From: Flavobacterium sp. CFS9
GTDB lineage: Bacteria > Bacteroidota > Bacteroidia > Flavobacteriales > Flavobacteriaceae
Length of the DNA stretch: 64,000 nt
Direction of reading: 5' to 3'
Assembly (NCBI RefSeq): GCF_041154745.1
Contig: NZ_AP031573.1
Span: forward strand, 4,712,001 to 4,776,000
The notes beneath the pieces are model-generated. The model did no database searches, had not been told where the DNA came from, and worked only from the letters and a program-made list of their open reading frames with translations. Shown here piece after piece: positions 44,825 to 53,333 of the stretch (positions within the stretch are counted from its first letter, which is position 1; each line of letters opens with the position of its first letter). The position numbers and the translations under genes are program-made.

Positions 44825-45240
44825 TTAAATAGGATAATTATTCTCTAAAAATAACTTAACTAAAAAAGCATGGGAAACTGGTTTGAACGAAAAGATATCT
44901 TCACTTGTTTCATAATCTAATAAAATTAAAGGTTTCTGATCCAAAATTTTCTTTAGTTCAGCTATTTCATTCCCTAACTTATTATCTAATATCCACTTGG
45001 AAGATGGTTAATAAATAAGTTTCTTTGAATCTGAATAAGTTAAAATATCTTTTCCATTAATCTCTTTTGCATTGGAAAATGTTTAGTTTGTATATTGGTA
45101 TTCCGCGATTTTACATATGGATACACAAGAGAGTAAAATTGTTCAGTAACCAATATAAAAGAACTTTTAAAAGCTGAAAAAACAAGAATATATTTCTCGC
45201 AAAAATTCGAAATCAGATCATTCTGAAGAATAACCTTCAT
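44825..45240 (-). pseudogene. Broken hypothetical gene
   Basis: A start at 45240 gives MKVILQNDLISNFCEKYILV and ends early after a frameshift near 45080. A second frame continues NAKEINGKDILTYSDSKKLI, hits a stop, then resumes KWILDNKLGNEIAELKKILD and LILLDYETSEDIFSFKPVS, ending at 44825. Both halves look like one former protein of about 138 residues. The family is unknown. Confidence 0.5.
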
Positions 45241-45532
45241 TAGAAGTTATTGTAGTAGAGTTAAAATAATCCGCTACCTCCCAAATTAATTATTACATTC
45301 TAAAATAGATCTACAATGAAAATGCATACGTATTCATAATATATCACAATCTGTATATTTTGCAATCTTGGGTTTTATTTTTAAAAAATTAGGTATTTAT
45401 ACGTACTGCAGCTAATTAAATTAATTGTAAATTTATACCTACAAATAACACAAGCTTGCAAATAAGATGTTATGTGCAAGTTGAAATTAAATGTCTTTGT
45501 TTCAATCGTTTTATTAACTTATCCATTTGCTA
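45241..45532. other. Intergenic spacer, AT-rich
   Basis: No gene, convincing promoter or hairpin was seen between the broken gene and the secreted-protein cassette. It presumably holds divergent promoters. Confidence 0.3.
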
Positions 45533-47194
45533 ATGTCTCTACAGTCATTCAAAGAAAAGATTGGAGTTGTAGTAATTATCATATTATTAACTCTAAATTC
45601 AAATATTGCTTACTCGCAATCAAAGGAAACAGTTGTTACTTATGACATTGACAAACGTGAGTTTGTTGAGAACATTTTGCCGTTTGATGAAAGCTTTAAA
45701 ATTAAGTTTAAATCCACTAAATCTATATCTTTAATACAAGTCAAATATAAGATTGACCAAAATGAACCAATAGATGAGAAGTTCCGAAAAAAGTATTATT
45801 TTCAAGAAAATGCTGATACAACAGGATTTATAGTTTCGGATTTAAGGAATGTTTCTTCTCTAAATTTCTCCATCGGAGGTATTGGTCCACTTCACCCAAA
45901 TACTCCATACATTTTCGAATTTTATATCTATGAAAAAGTAAATGCTACAGATAATGCCGCAAATTTATTAAAAGCGGATGTACAAAAGTTTATCAATAAA
46001 CTTTATTTAGATACTGACATCCTACCAAATTCAAAAGAGATTACCGATCAATTTAATTTAATAGTACAAAAACACGTGAGTGATTTATATGATAAGAATG
46101 GTCATCGTTTAACAGTTTCAAATTTGTTCTCATCAGATTTAGCATATTACATAAGTGAGCTAACAATTGCCAAAACTGCTATTAAAACTGCAATCGAAAA
46201 TAATGAGAGTGACGCAAAAGGAATTAAACCCTCTAATTTTGGTGCTAATTTCTGTACTCTAATTGAGAATATTGATTCCAAAGATTTAGCTAATTCAGGC
46301 ATATTTACCGAACCAATGAATCTATTGATAGATGAGTATAACAATGTAACTCTTCAGGAAATGATTAATTTTTACAAACTTAATTGTAACAGGGATTTTG
46401 CATATTCATCATCCATACTAAACGGAAAAAATAAATTTAACAATAAACTAGAATTACAGACCCTTTCAAAGGAGGAGAGATATAAAAACATTGAGTCACT
46501 AGAGTTATTTAAATCGTCAATAATACTAATGAACAAGCTAAAAACGAAAAGTGATAATCAACTGTATTTTCAAGGGGATATTAATAATTCCATTAACACT
46601 CGATTAGATAAAATTATAGCAGAAGAAAATACAATTAATGATAATCGGAATAAAATTTCGGAGCTCAATGCCAATACACCAAATATATTGCTAAATAAAT
46701 ATTCACAGACTGCATTCAGGAATGATTACATGGCCATTACTGATGTTGAAAGTAAAGCTACACCTTACATAAACCTGGATTTAGGCCTACTCTATGCCAG
46801 TAAATTACAAGACGTATTTGCACTTCAGACGGTCAATTTTCATCTTTTACCAGTCAACAGAAATGCAATTTTTTCGAAATTACAAGGATGGGATAAGTTT
46901 TTTAAACAAGCTTGTTTTCAAATTGGCTTGGCTCAGCGATTGGGACCTACTGACGAATCATATCATAACTTTTTAACTGGAGACTTAGGAACTCCATATA
47001 TAGGTTTGGGATTCAGAGTCAATAGAATCCTAAGAGTAAGTGCCGGAATGATAGTATACAGAGAAGATAATAACAATCCAATAATAACTGATAAAATAAC
47101 CAAAGGCTCATTTTCATTTACCATTACCATCAATTCTGCACTTTCGTCGGCATTAGGGCTTGTTGGTGGTATCTTTAATGGGGTCAATAAATAA
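45533..47194 (+). CDS. Secreted or outer-membrane protein, first gene of a three-gene cassette
   Basis: The 553-aa protein starts at MSLQSFKEKIGVV; a TTG two codons earlier is less likely. The signal peptide ends near SNIAYSQ. The middle is helical and charged; the last 150 residues form alternating strands (YINLDLGLLYASKL, GLGFRVNRILRVSAGMIVY, GSFSFTITINSAL), like a small outer-membrane beta-structure. No family was recognised. It is followed 8 bp later by the next gene, so the three are probably one operon. Confidence 0.55.
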   Translation: MSLQSFKEKIGVVVIIILLTLNSNIAYSQSKETVVTYDIDKREFVENILPFDESFKIKFKSTKSISLIQVKYKIDQNEPIDEKFRKKYYFQENADTTGFIVSDLRNVSSLNFSIGGIGPLHPNTPYIFEFYIYEKVNATDNAANLLKADVQKFINKLYLDTDILPNSKEITDQFNLIVQKHVSDLYDKNGHRLTVSNLFSSDLAYYISELTIAKTAIKTAIENNESDAKGIKPSNFGANFCTLIENIDSKDLANSGIFTEPMNLLIDEYNNVTLQEMINFYKLNCNRDFAYSSSILNGKNKFNNKLELQTLSKEERYKNIESLELFKSSIILMNKLKTKSDNQLYFQGDINNSINTRLDKIIAEENTINDNRNKISELNANTPNILLNKYSQTAFRNDYMAITDVESKATPYINLDLGLLYASKLQDVFALQTVNFHLLPVNRNAIFSKLQGWDKFFKQACFQIGLAQRLGPTDESYHNFLTGDLGTPYIGLGFRVNRILRVSAGMIVYREDNNNPIITDKITKGSFSFTITINSALSSALGLVGGIFNGVNK

Positions 47195-47202
47195 TCTCTA
47201 CT

Positions 47203-47649
47203 ATGTCAGAAATAATATTAGATAGACCAAAAATTACAGATCAATTGCCAGTAGGCCAACTCACATTTGGAGCTATAGGAAATAAACTGGTTAGTCAAAC
47301 ATGTCAATTAACCATTGAAGTCACATTTACTAATGGGGTAGAAATGGATTGCGCATTGCGGGTCTCTATTGATAAAACACGTCAAAGCAATTTTACAATG
47401 GATCCCAATACAGTAAACTCAAATAAACACGAAATATACAGATATTATGGCAAGGTAGGAAGCGGCAAAACTGACACATTTAAATTCCGATTAAAATCTG
47501 TTGACTCTTTTAAAAATCCTAAACAACTTCAAAAACTTCAAGATGATATTAGGGCATTTGCATCGCCTATACCTATAATAATAACTGTTTATGATTGCAG
47601 TTCAAATGATATAAAAAAGAGCGACTTTATTACCTGGAAAATTGCTTAA
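47203..47649 (+). CDS. Hypothetical protein, second gene of the cassette
   Basis: The 148-aa protein (MSEIILDRPKITDQLPVGQL) has no signal peptide and is beta-rich, with repeated strand patterns (QTCQLTIEVTFTNGVEMDC, DTFKFRLKSVDSF). It looks like a small beta-sandwich. No family was recognised. It lies tightly between the secreted protein and the lipoprotein. Confidence 0.5.
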   Translation: MSEIILDRPKITDQLPVGQLTFGAIGNKLVSQTCQLTIEVTFTNGVEMDCALRVSIDKTRQSNFTMDPNTVNSNKHEIYRYYGKVGSGKTDTFKFRLKSVDSFKNPKQLQKLQDDIRAFASPIPIIITVYDCSSNDIKKSDFITWKIA

Positions 47650-47659
47650 ATCAATAAAA

Positions 47660-48748
47660 ATGAATACATATATAAAAAAACATCCTATCTATATTGCACT
47701 TTGTTTCGCAGTATTAGTATGCTTCTCCTGTGATAGTAAAGATGATGACAAGGCTTCCAATGATGCAATAATACATTTAACTGTTATGAATCAAAACGAT
47801 TCATCAATAGCAGAAATACCAGGTGATGGCGAAACACTATTAAAATTGCAGGCAAGAATACCAGCTGATGCTGATGATAAATATAGAAAAGTTACTTTTA
47901 GAGCATCAAATGGTCAATTCTTCTCATCAACCAATAGTGTAGTATATGAGAAAACCGTGAATGCCGATGGAATGGCTGAGGCTTACTTAAAAGTTCCTCT
48001 TGCACATGGGCCATTGTTTCTTTCTGCTGAAATTGGAAAAGATTCTGACAGATATGTCTCTGAACAACAAATAACACTCCTTAACGTGGGTGAAATAATT
48101 GATTTAAAAATTTTAGACCATAATGGTAATCCTATAGGTAATGAAGTTAAAGCAGACGGAAATACAATCCTTACTATAAAAGCAACTGTAAATTACAATT
48201 CTAACGCCATAGGCTCTATCAAATTTATAACTTCCGGAGGCAGTTTTTTAGGAATTAATAATGCTAATAGTACGGTAGCAATAAACGATAAAATTGCAAC
48301 TATTCAATTGAAAGTTCCAAAAACTGTGGGAAACATTTATATTCGAGGTGAAGCGGCAACTAATGCTAACATATTTAAAAATGGTACTCTACAACTAACA
48401 AGAGCATTTGCAGATAATATCATTCTCGAACCTAATAGACTGTCTATTGATTCATCTGATGATTTAGTATCAATCAATACTTATCTTACAAGAAACATTG
48501 GATATGTAAGTACTGGAAGTACAGCTCAATATAAGGCATTCCAATTAGACAGTAACAATAATCAAGTTGAGATTGGTAGATTTACAGGTTTAGCTAGTGC
48601 TTATACAGATGATAATGGTCAAATTACATCTGTTAAATTTGTACCTGATACAGGAGATATAAACTTTACAGAGCCTATAATAATTAAAGTAACAACGAGA
48701 AATGATAGTAATCAAGAGATTTATAGGAGTTTTATTCTGAATAACTAG
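47660..48748 (+). CDS. Lipoprotein with Ig-like (Big_1-type) domains
   Basis: The 362-aa protein starts at MNTYIKKHPIYIAL; the reading from 47642 is less likely. A lipobox ends at CFSCDSKDDD. Two Ig-like repeats follow, each with the pattern of a GDG/ADG motif, a V-T-F strand and a final DG or IQLKV strand (GDGETLLKLQARIPADADDK, KADGNTILTIKATVNY). Such domains are found in surface adhesins. It is the last gene of the cassette. Confidence 0.6.
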   Translation: MNTYIKKHPIYIALCFAVLVCFSCDSKDDDKASNDAIIHLTVMNQNDSSIAEIPGDGETLLKLQARIPADADDKYRKVTFRASNGQFFSSTNSVVYEKTVNADGMAEAYLKVPLAHGPLFLSAEIGKDSDRYVSEQQITLLNVGEIIDLKILDHNGNPIGNEVKADGNTILTIKATVNYNSNAIGSIKFITSGGSFLGINNANSTVAINDKIATIQLKVPKTVGNIYIRGEAATNANIFKNGTLQLTRAFADNIILEPNRLSIDSSDDLVSINTYLTRNIGYVSTGSTAQYKAFQLDSNNNQVEIGRFTGLASAYTDDNGQITSVKFVPDTGDINFTEPIIIKVTTRNDSNQEIYRSFILNN

Positions 48749-48909
48749 TCTTAGAATTAAGAAAAAGTATTTGTAAAAGCATTTAAAGATCATTAAAAAG
48801 CAAAAGAGACGATTAATAGATCGCCTCTTCTTGTATACAATAATTTAACTTATACTATTTTCAGTCAGCTACATTAGATATTACTAATTGGCATTGCATT
48901 ACTAAAACA

Positions 48910-49251
48910 TTAATTATCTTTTTTTAGATAAAATTTTGAACTAACAATTCCCTTCTTTATAGGATAAAGTCTATTACCTATGACTTTAAACATTAGAGTA
49001 TCTGCTGGATATCCAAGTTTTGTTAAATCTAAATAACAAATTACCTTATTATTCTTTAATACAAATTTACCACTCGCAGAATTACTTATTGTATGGACCT
49101 CTGTCTTTTCAACAGTATTATTGGAATTCAAAATTATTTGAAAAAATGCACTTTTATCTTTTGAATAATTGGTATTATACTTTCCAAAAATATTTTTATT
49201 GCAAGAAGTGAATATTGTCAAAAACCCTATGAATAGGATTATTTTTTTCAT
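48910..49251 (-). CDS. Small lipoprotein, lipocalin-like
   Basis: The 113-aa protein begins MKKIILFIGFLTIFTSCNKN, a lipoprotein signal. The rest has the small beta-barrel pattern of GKYNTNY, FFQIILNSNNTV, GKFVLKNNKVICYLDL, similar to the 52445 and 4514 proteins. No named family was recognised. It belongs to the minus-strand array downstream of the RHS locus. Confidence 0.6.
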   Translation of the reverse strand: MKKIILFIGFLTIFTSCNKNIFGKYNTNYSKDKSAFFQIILNSNNTVEKTEVHTISNSASGKFVLKNNKVICYLDLTKLGYPADTLMFKVIGNRLYPIKKGIVSSKFYLKKDN

Positions 49252-49470
49252 GGTTATTATGGTTTATATGTTGTTGTTCCAATTCTATATTTATTAGCGA
49301 TTGATTGTGAGTTTTGCATTATCCCTATCATAATATCTATCGTCATTCTTAACATACTTTTTAATTAGTTCGTCATAATCTAATACATAAACTTTTTTTC
49401 TACTAATAAAATATTTAACTGTCCCTTTCTTACTTAATACTGGTACACTCCTAAACGTTATTGAAACGAA

Positions 49471-50043
49471 TTAATGAGATTTCTTGCCATCTATACAATC
49501 TTTTAGACACTCTGAATCAAAATTCATTTTTTTCAGTGAATTATAGATACAGATAAAGTCAACTTCAGTTGGTAAATCATTTAGTTCCTTTAAAATAGTT
49601 TTCACTTTTTTTCCTTTATATAATGATTTATCTACATCTCTAATTAGAAACAACAAATCATTCGTGTCAAATCCTTTTATTCTATAACTTTTATGATTTT
49701 CAATATTAAAAGCAATAACATATTCTTGACAAGAGGACATTTGTAAAGTAATATCTATTTTTTTATCAAGAGGAATTATTTTGTTTTTTCCTAACTCAAA
49801 TTTATAAAAAGATATATTTGAGTTATAATTACCCAACAATTCTACCTCAATTTTAACAATGTCAGGATTATAAATTTTATGAGATTCAGCAATATTTTTT
49901 ATAATTAAAACATTTTCATTTAAAAAATTTAAAGCAAATGTTCTATTAATGTCATTCCCGTTTTGGTAATTTCCATTCTGAGAATAAAAAAATGTTGAAT
50001 AGCTTAAACAAATTATTATTTGGACTGTTTTTATTATTTTCAT
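49471..50043 (-). CDS. Exported hypothetical protein, possibly truncated by a stop codon
   Basis: The 190-aa protein begins with a signal peptide (MKIIKTVQIIICLSYSTFFY). The frame continues past its TAA at 49471 for 58 more codons (FVSITFRSVPVLSKKG through DNAKLTINR) to a stop at 49294-49296, so it may be a nonsense mutant of a 248-aa protein. The family is unknown. It contains Cys residues (SSCQEY, ECLKDC). Confidence 0.5.
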   Translation of the reverse strand: MKIIKTVQIIICLSYSTFFYSQNGNYQNGNDINRTFALNFLNENVLIIKNIAESHKIYNPDIVKIEVELLGNYNSNISFYKFELGKNKIIPLDKKIDITLQMSSCQEYVIAFNIENHKSYRIKGFDTNDLLFLIRDVDKSLYKGKKVKTILKELNDLPTEVDFICIYNSLKKMNFDSECLKDCIDGKKSH

Positions 50044-50268
50044 TTTGAAGGTTTAGAAATTCTTGATTTAGTATAATTTTCTTACTAAGCCATTGTAGTT
50101 TAATACCAGCACCATCCCTAAAAGTCAAATTATTAGCTTAATTGAAATTTATTGAATAAATACAGACTATCAATATCTTTTAGTTTCATAGAATAAAAAC
50201 TACACAATTGTTACACTATCAAAAAATACCTAATCTGAAAACTATTAATATTTAAGAGGTATTTCGCA

Positions 50269-50724
50269 TTAATTAACATAATAAATATTGGAAAATCGTA
50301 CAATCCATTTATCATTATTTTTAAAAACATAAATAATCTTATACTTTTTATCAATAAGAATATCAAAACAGTTCTTTGTCGTTTTAGATATTATTTTTAG
50401 TGCAGGTATCTCCTTATCTTGAGAATAATCATAAATAAATTTTTCTTTCATACTATCTGAATTATCATCAAGATCAACAAATTTTTCAAACTTTTTTTTA
50501 TCATTTACATAACCTTGAATAGTATCTCGATAATTCGATAAAAAATAAACAGTAAAAGAGTTTAGGCTCTTATTAGCAATCAGCTTTGATTTATCACTCT
50601 GTTGTACTTTATCATATTGAATTGTTACTTCACCTGAACAAGATCTGCTTTTAGCTGTTCTTTCTTGGGGTTTACAAGCAACGAATATTATAATTATTAT
50701 AATTCCAAAAAATTTATTTCTCAT
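50269..50724 (-). CDS. Small lipoprotein, unknown function
   Basis: The 151-aa protein starts MRNKFFGIIIIIIFVACKPQ, a lipoprotein signal with Cys17. The mature part is basic and beta-rich (KSLNSFTVYFLSNYRDTIQG). No family was recognised. It is part of the array of short exported proteins downstream of the RHS operon. Confidence 0.6.
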   Translation of the reverse strand: MRNKFFGIIIIIIFVACKPQERTAKSRSCSGEVTIQYDKVQQSDKSKLIANKSLNSFTVYFLSNYRDTIQGYVNDKKKFEKFVDLDDNSDSMKEKFIYDYSQDKEIPALKIISKTTKNCFDILIDKKYKIIYVFKNNDKWIVRFSNIYYVN

Positions 50725-51008
50725 CTGTCTAGTTAATTATTGTTGCTGTTTTGTAAGCACATCCTGACAATGTGGACAGTTACACTATCTCCAAAAGAAT
50801 GGCTAGTAAACCCTCAGTAATCCCGTTAGTAAAGTTTTCTTCATGATTAACTATTTAAAAAGATAAATCATGCAAAAAAAAATCTAACACCCTATTTTCA
50901 TCCAGTTGTTGGATTTTTATTTAGATCCATACCTTTTTAAAGTATTTTTTATGATTAAGATTACACCTTATTTACAATTGTCGTTCTGTCATTGAAAATG
51001 ATTTAAAA

Positions 51009-51596
51009 CTAAGATTTAGTCTTGTTATATATCTTAATTTTACAAAATTTCTCAATTTCTAATGGAATTATATAATTTCCAATTTTTGAACATTCATACA
51101 AATCATTTGGATAAAACGAAATTTTTTGAAAATTAAAGCCCAGTTTATCGAATTGTAAAAATGTACCTTTTATTCGAACCCCTTTTACCAAAATCTTTTC
51201 ACCTGTTTTTAAATCGTAGTATTTTTTATTTTTTTTACAAAGATTCTCCACTTCACCATTAAATTTACTAGTAAATTTTAAATCGCTTGTTTTATCAATA
51301 TCGGTAGGATTACATTCTTTGAAATAAAAATTTCTATCAGTAATAAACGAGGGGACAAAATTATTTTTAGTATAAAGATCATACATAAATTTACTTAATG
51401 ATTCCTTGGATAAACTATCAAAATTTATTTCATTACCAATCACATTTATATATGATGGCTCTAGACTATCAATAAAAATTGTAATTTGAAAATATTGGTA
51501 ATCTCCCTTGATTTTTTGACAATTAATCTTTTGTTCTTGAGAAAATGCATTTATACAAAAAAACAAGATAGCTAAATATAGTTTATTAAATCTCAT
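51009..51596 (-). CDS. Exported hypothetical protein
   Basis: The 195-aa protein has a signal peptide (MRFNKLYLAILFFCINAFSQ). The mature part has four Cys residues (including NCQKI, KECNPT, NLCKKN) and alternating strands, perhaps disulfide-bonded in the periplasm. No family was recognised. It is divergent from the next gene. Confidence 0.55.
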   Translation of the reverse strand: MRFNKLYLAILFFCINAFSQEQKINCQKIKGDYQYFQITIFIDSLEPSYINVIGNEINFDSLSKESLSKFMYDLYTKNNFVPSFITDRNFYFKECNPTDIDKTSDLKFTSKFNGEVENLCKKNKKYYDLKTGEKILVKGVRIKGTFLQFDKLGFNFQKISFYPNDLYECSKIGNYIIPLEIEKFCKIKIYNKTKS

Positions 51597-51620
51597 TATT
51601 GTTTAGGTAAAAAGTTATTA

Positions 51621-51650
51621 TTTGCATATTAATTTTAATTACTAATTTTG
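51621..51650 (+). promoter_or_regulatory. Predicted promoter of the 174-aa gene
   Basis: A -33 TTTG (51621-51624), an 18-bp spacer and a -7 TAATTTTG (51643-51650) fit the consensus, with the ATG 26 bp downstream. Confidence 0.55.
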
Positions 51651-51676
51651 AAAACATTACATAACACATATATAAT

Positions 51677-52201
51677 ATGCTAAAGAATAAACATGAAAAC
51701 TTGTTTTATCACGAAGATGATTATTTACAAGTCGAGATAATATCAAAAAGCAATATTTTTGAACAACAAAAATCTTTAGATGATTTAGAATATAATTTTT
51801 CAGAATATGGTTTTTCAAACATTAATTTTAGACATAAAAAGAAAATACCCACATCTTCTTTAAAGATAAAACCAAATGAATTAAAAGCACATTTAAAAGA
51901 GTACTCTCTTATTGAATTCAATAACGTTTATCATGGTTATAGCTCAAATCCAATTCTAAAAAAAAACACAATCTCATTTGGTTTCGAAGATTACGCTATA
52001 TTATTTGACTTTGAAAAAGAAACCGTAAAAAATATTTGGATGGTTTTCAACCCAAAACTGAAATTACCTTTTCATTCATATTCAAACTTATTAAACGCTT
52101 TATTTTTACTTGGAAACAAATATGATATGATTTTAATAGATTGGAATGAAGAGAAAATAGTAAATCTTAGCCATAAACAAGAAATGCAAAGTTATTTATG
52201 A
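51677..52201 (+). CDS. Hypothetical cytosolic protein, immunity-like
   Basis: The 174-aa protein has no signal peptide. It ends with a mixed alpha/beta segment (NLLNALFLLGNKYDMILIDW) of a type common in cytosolic immunity proteins. No family was named. It is the only plus-strand gene in the array and has its own promoter. Confidence 0.5.
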   Translation: MLKNKHENLFYHEDDYLQVEIISKSNIFEQQKSLDDLEYNFSEYGFSNINFRHKKKIPTSSLKIKPNELKAHLKEYSLIEFNNVYHGYSSNPILKKNTISFGFEDYAILFDFEKETVKNIWMVFNPKLKLPFHSYSNLLNALFLLGNKYDMILIDWNEEKIVNLSHKQEMQSYL

Positions 52202-52444
52202 ATTATAATCATTTACCACATGTGAACATTTGGATAAGTATTTCTTTACCTTGGAGAATCTTCTCCTCCTTCATTACCATCGCCCTCATCCTCTTTTAAT
52301 TTTTATGCGATATCAATATAAATCATTAATAATCTGTAAATGTTTCATACAAAAATTAACCACCAACACATCTGAAACATTACCCTAAAATATCTGACAA
52401 GGTGAAGCGTCTGGATTAGCTTTTATAAAATCTGTCTATTGTTA

Positions 52445-52816
52445 TTACCTATTCATACTTTTTAAATAACAATTCTTGCTTCGTCCATTCTTATTTATAA
52501 TAAAAAGTTTACTGCCTTTTACTAAATATTTATCTACCCCATACATATCAGAAGTTTTATTTTTTGGACTTAAACTATCTATAGATTCAGTCCAAAGGTC
52601 ACAAGTCAAAATTAAAGTATCGGAGTTCACCTTCCATTTTCCTACTATTGCTCTTTCTGAATATCTAAAATTATAAATAAAACTTTTATCTAAATTGAGT
52701 TTCAAACTAACTTCTGGAGCTCCATAAAGTACACAAGTGCTAAAATAAGTATTTGTTTTTATAGGTGAACAACCAACAAATAAACCAACAAATAAAAATA
52801 TTAGTGTATTTTTCAT
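52445..52816 (-). CDS. Small lipoprotein, lipocalin-like
   Basis: The 123-aa protein starts at MKNTLIFLFVGLFVGC (one codon after an upstream ATG) with a lipobox Cys. The pattern IVGKWKVNSDTLILTCDL and KYLVKGSKLFIINKNG is that of a small lipocalin-like lipoprotein, resembling the 4514 and 48910 proteins. It is probably in the periplasm or outer membrane. Confidence 0.65.
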   Translation of the reverse strand: MKNTLIFLFVGLFVGCSPIKTNTYFSTCVLYGAPEVSLKLNLDKSFIYNFRYSERAIVGKWKVNSDTLILTCDLWTESIDSLSPKNKTSDMYGVDKYLVKGSKLFIINKNGRSKNCYLKSMNR

Positions 52817-52847
52817 CATCTTTTTTTGTATGGAATGGCTTTTATAT

Positions 52848-53333
52848 TTATATTCCTTGAATTATTCTAAAATCATCAATCTCAATTTTGTTAGATTCAG
52901 GGTCAAACATTTTTACTTTAATATTACGATTTTTTAAAACCAAATAATTATCATATTCATTTATAAATTTATTATCATTATTTCTTTTTCGATATTTGAT
53001 TGAAATCACTGCTAACCCATAACCTTCACTGTCCAATTTAATATTTTTATTCATTATTAAACTTTGCCATAGCGCTGATTTATTTGTATGTCTCAAAACA
53101 AGTCCATATTTAATATTAAACTTTTTTATATCCTTAAAATCAGTGTTATTACTTTCAATTAGTATGGGATAAAATTCCAAATATCTTATCGAACCTGTTG
53201 AATTGGGAGTAAACCGAATGACTCCATAACCACTATATTTTTCTACTAAACTTGTAACATCTTTCGATTCTTTTTTATTCGAACATCCTGTTAGTACCAT
53301 ACTAATTGCTAAAAAAAATATAACTAGTCTCAT
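52848..53333 (-). CDS. Lipoprotein, candidate immunity protein for the RHS metallopeptidase
   Basis: The 161-aa protein has a lipoprotein signal (MRLVIFFLAISMVLTGC). The mature part is beta-rich with no recognised family. Its ATG overlaps the stop of the RHS gene by 4 nt, so translation is coupled to it. In polymorphic toxin systems the gene directly after the toxin is usually its immunity gene, and a lipoprotein fits a toxin that acts outside the cytoplasm. Confidence 0.65.
   Translation of the reverse strand: MRLVIFFLAISMVLTGCSNKKESKDVTSLVEKYSGYGVIRFTPNSTGSIRYLEFYPILIESNNTDFKDIKKFNIKYGLVLRHTNKSALWQSLIMNKNIKLDSEGYGLAVISIKYRKRNNDNKFINEYDNYLVLKNRNIKVKMFDPESNKIEIDDFRIIQGI

Noticed and set aside
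45060..50300. Partial matches to the mnmE 3' end (ATTGGAAAAT near 45071 and TATTGGAAAAT near 50286)
   Set aside because: Only 10-11 bp in AT-rich DNA, lying inside genes or at gene ends; too short to call attR.
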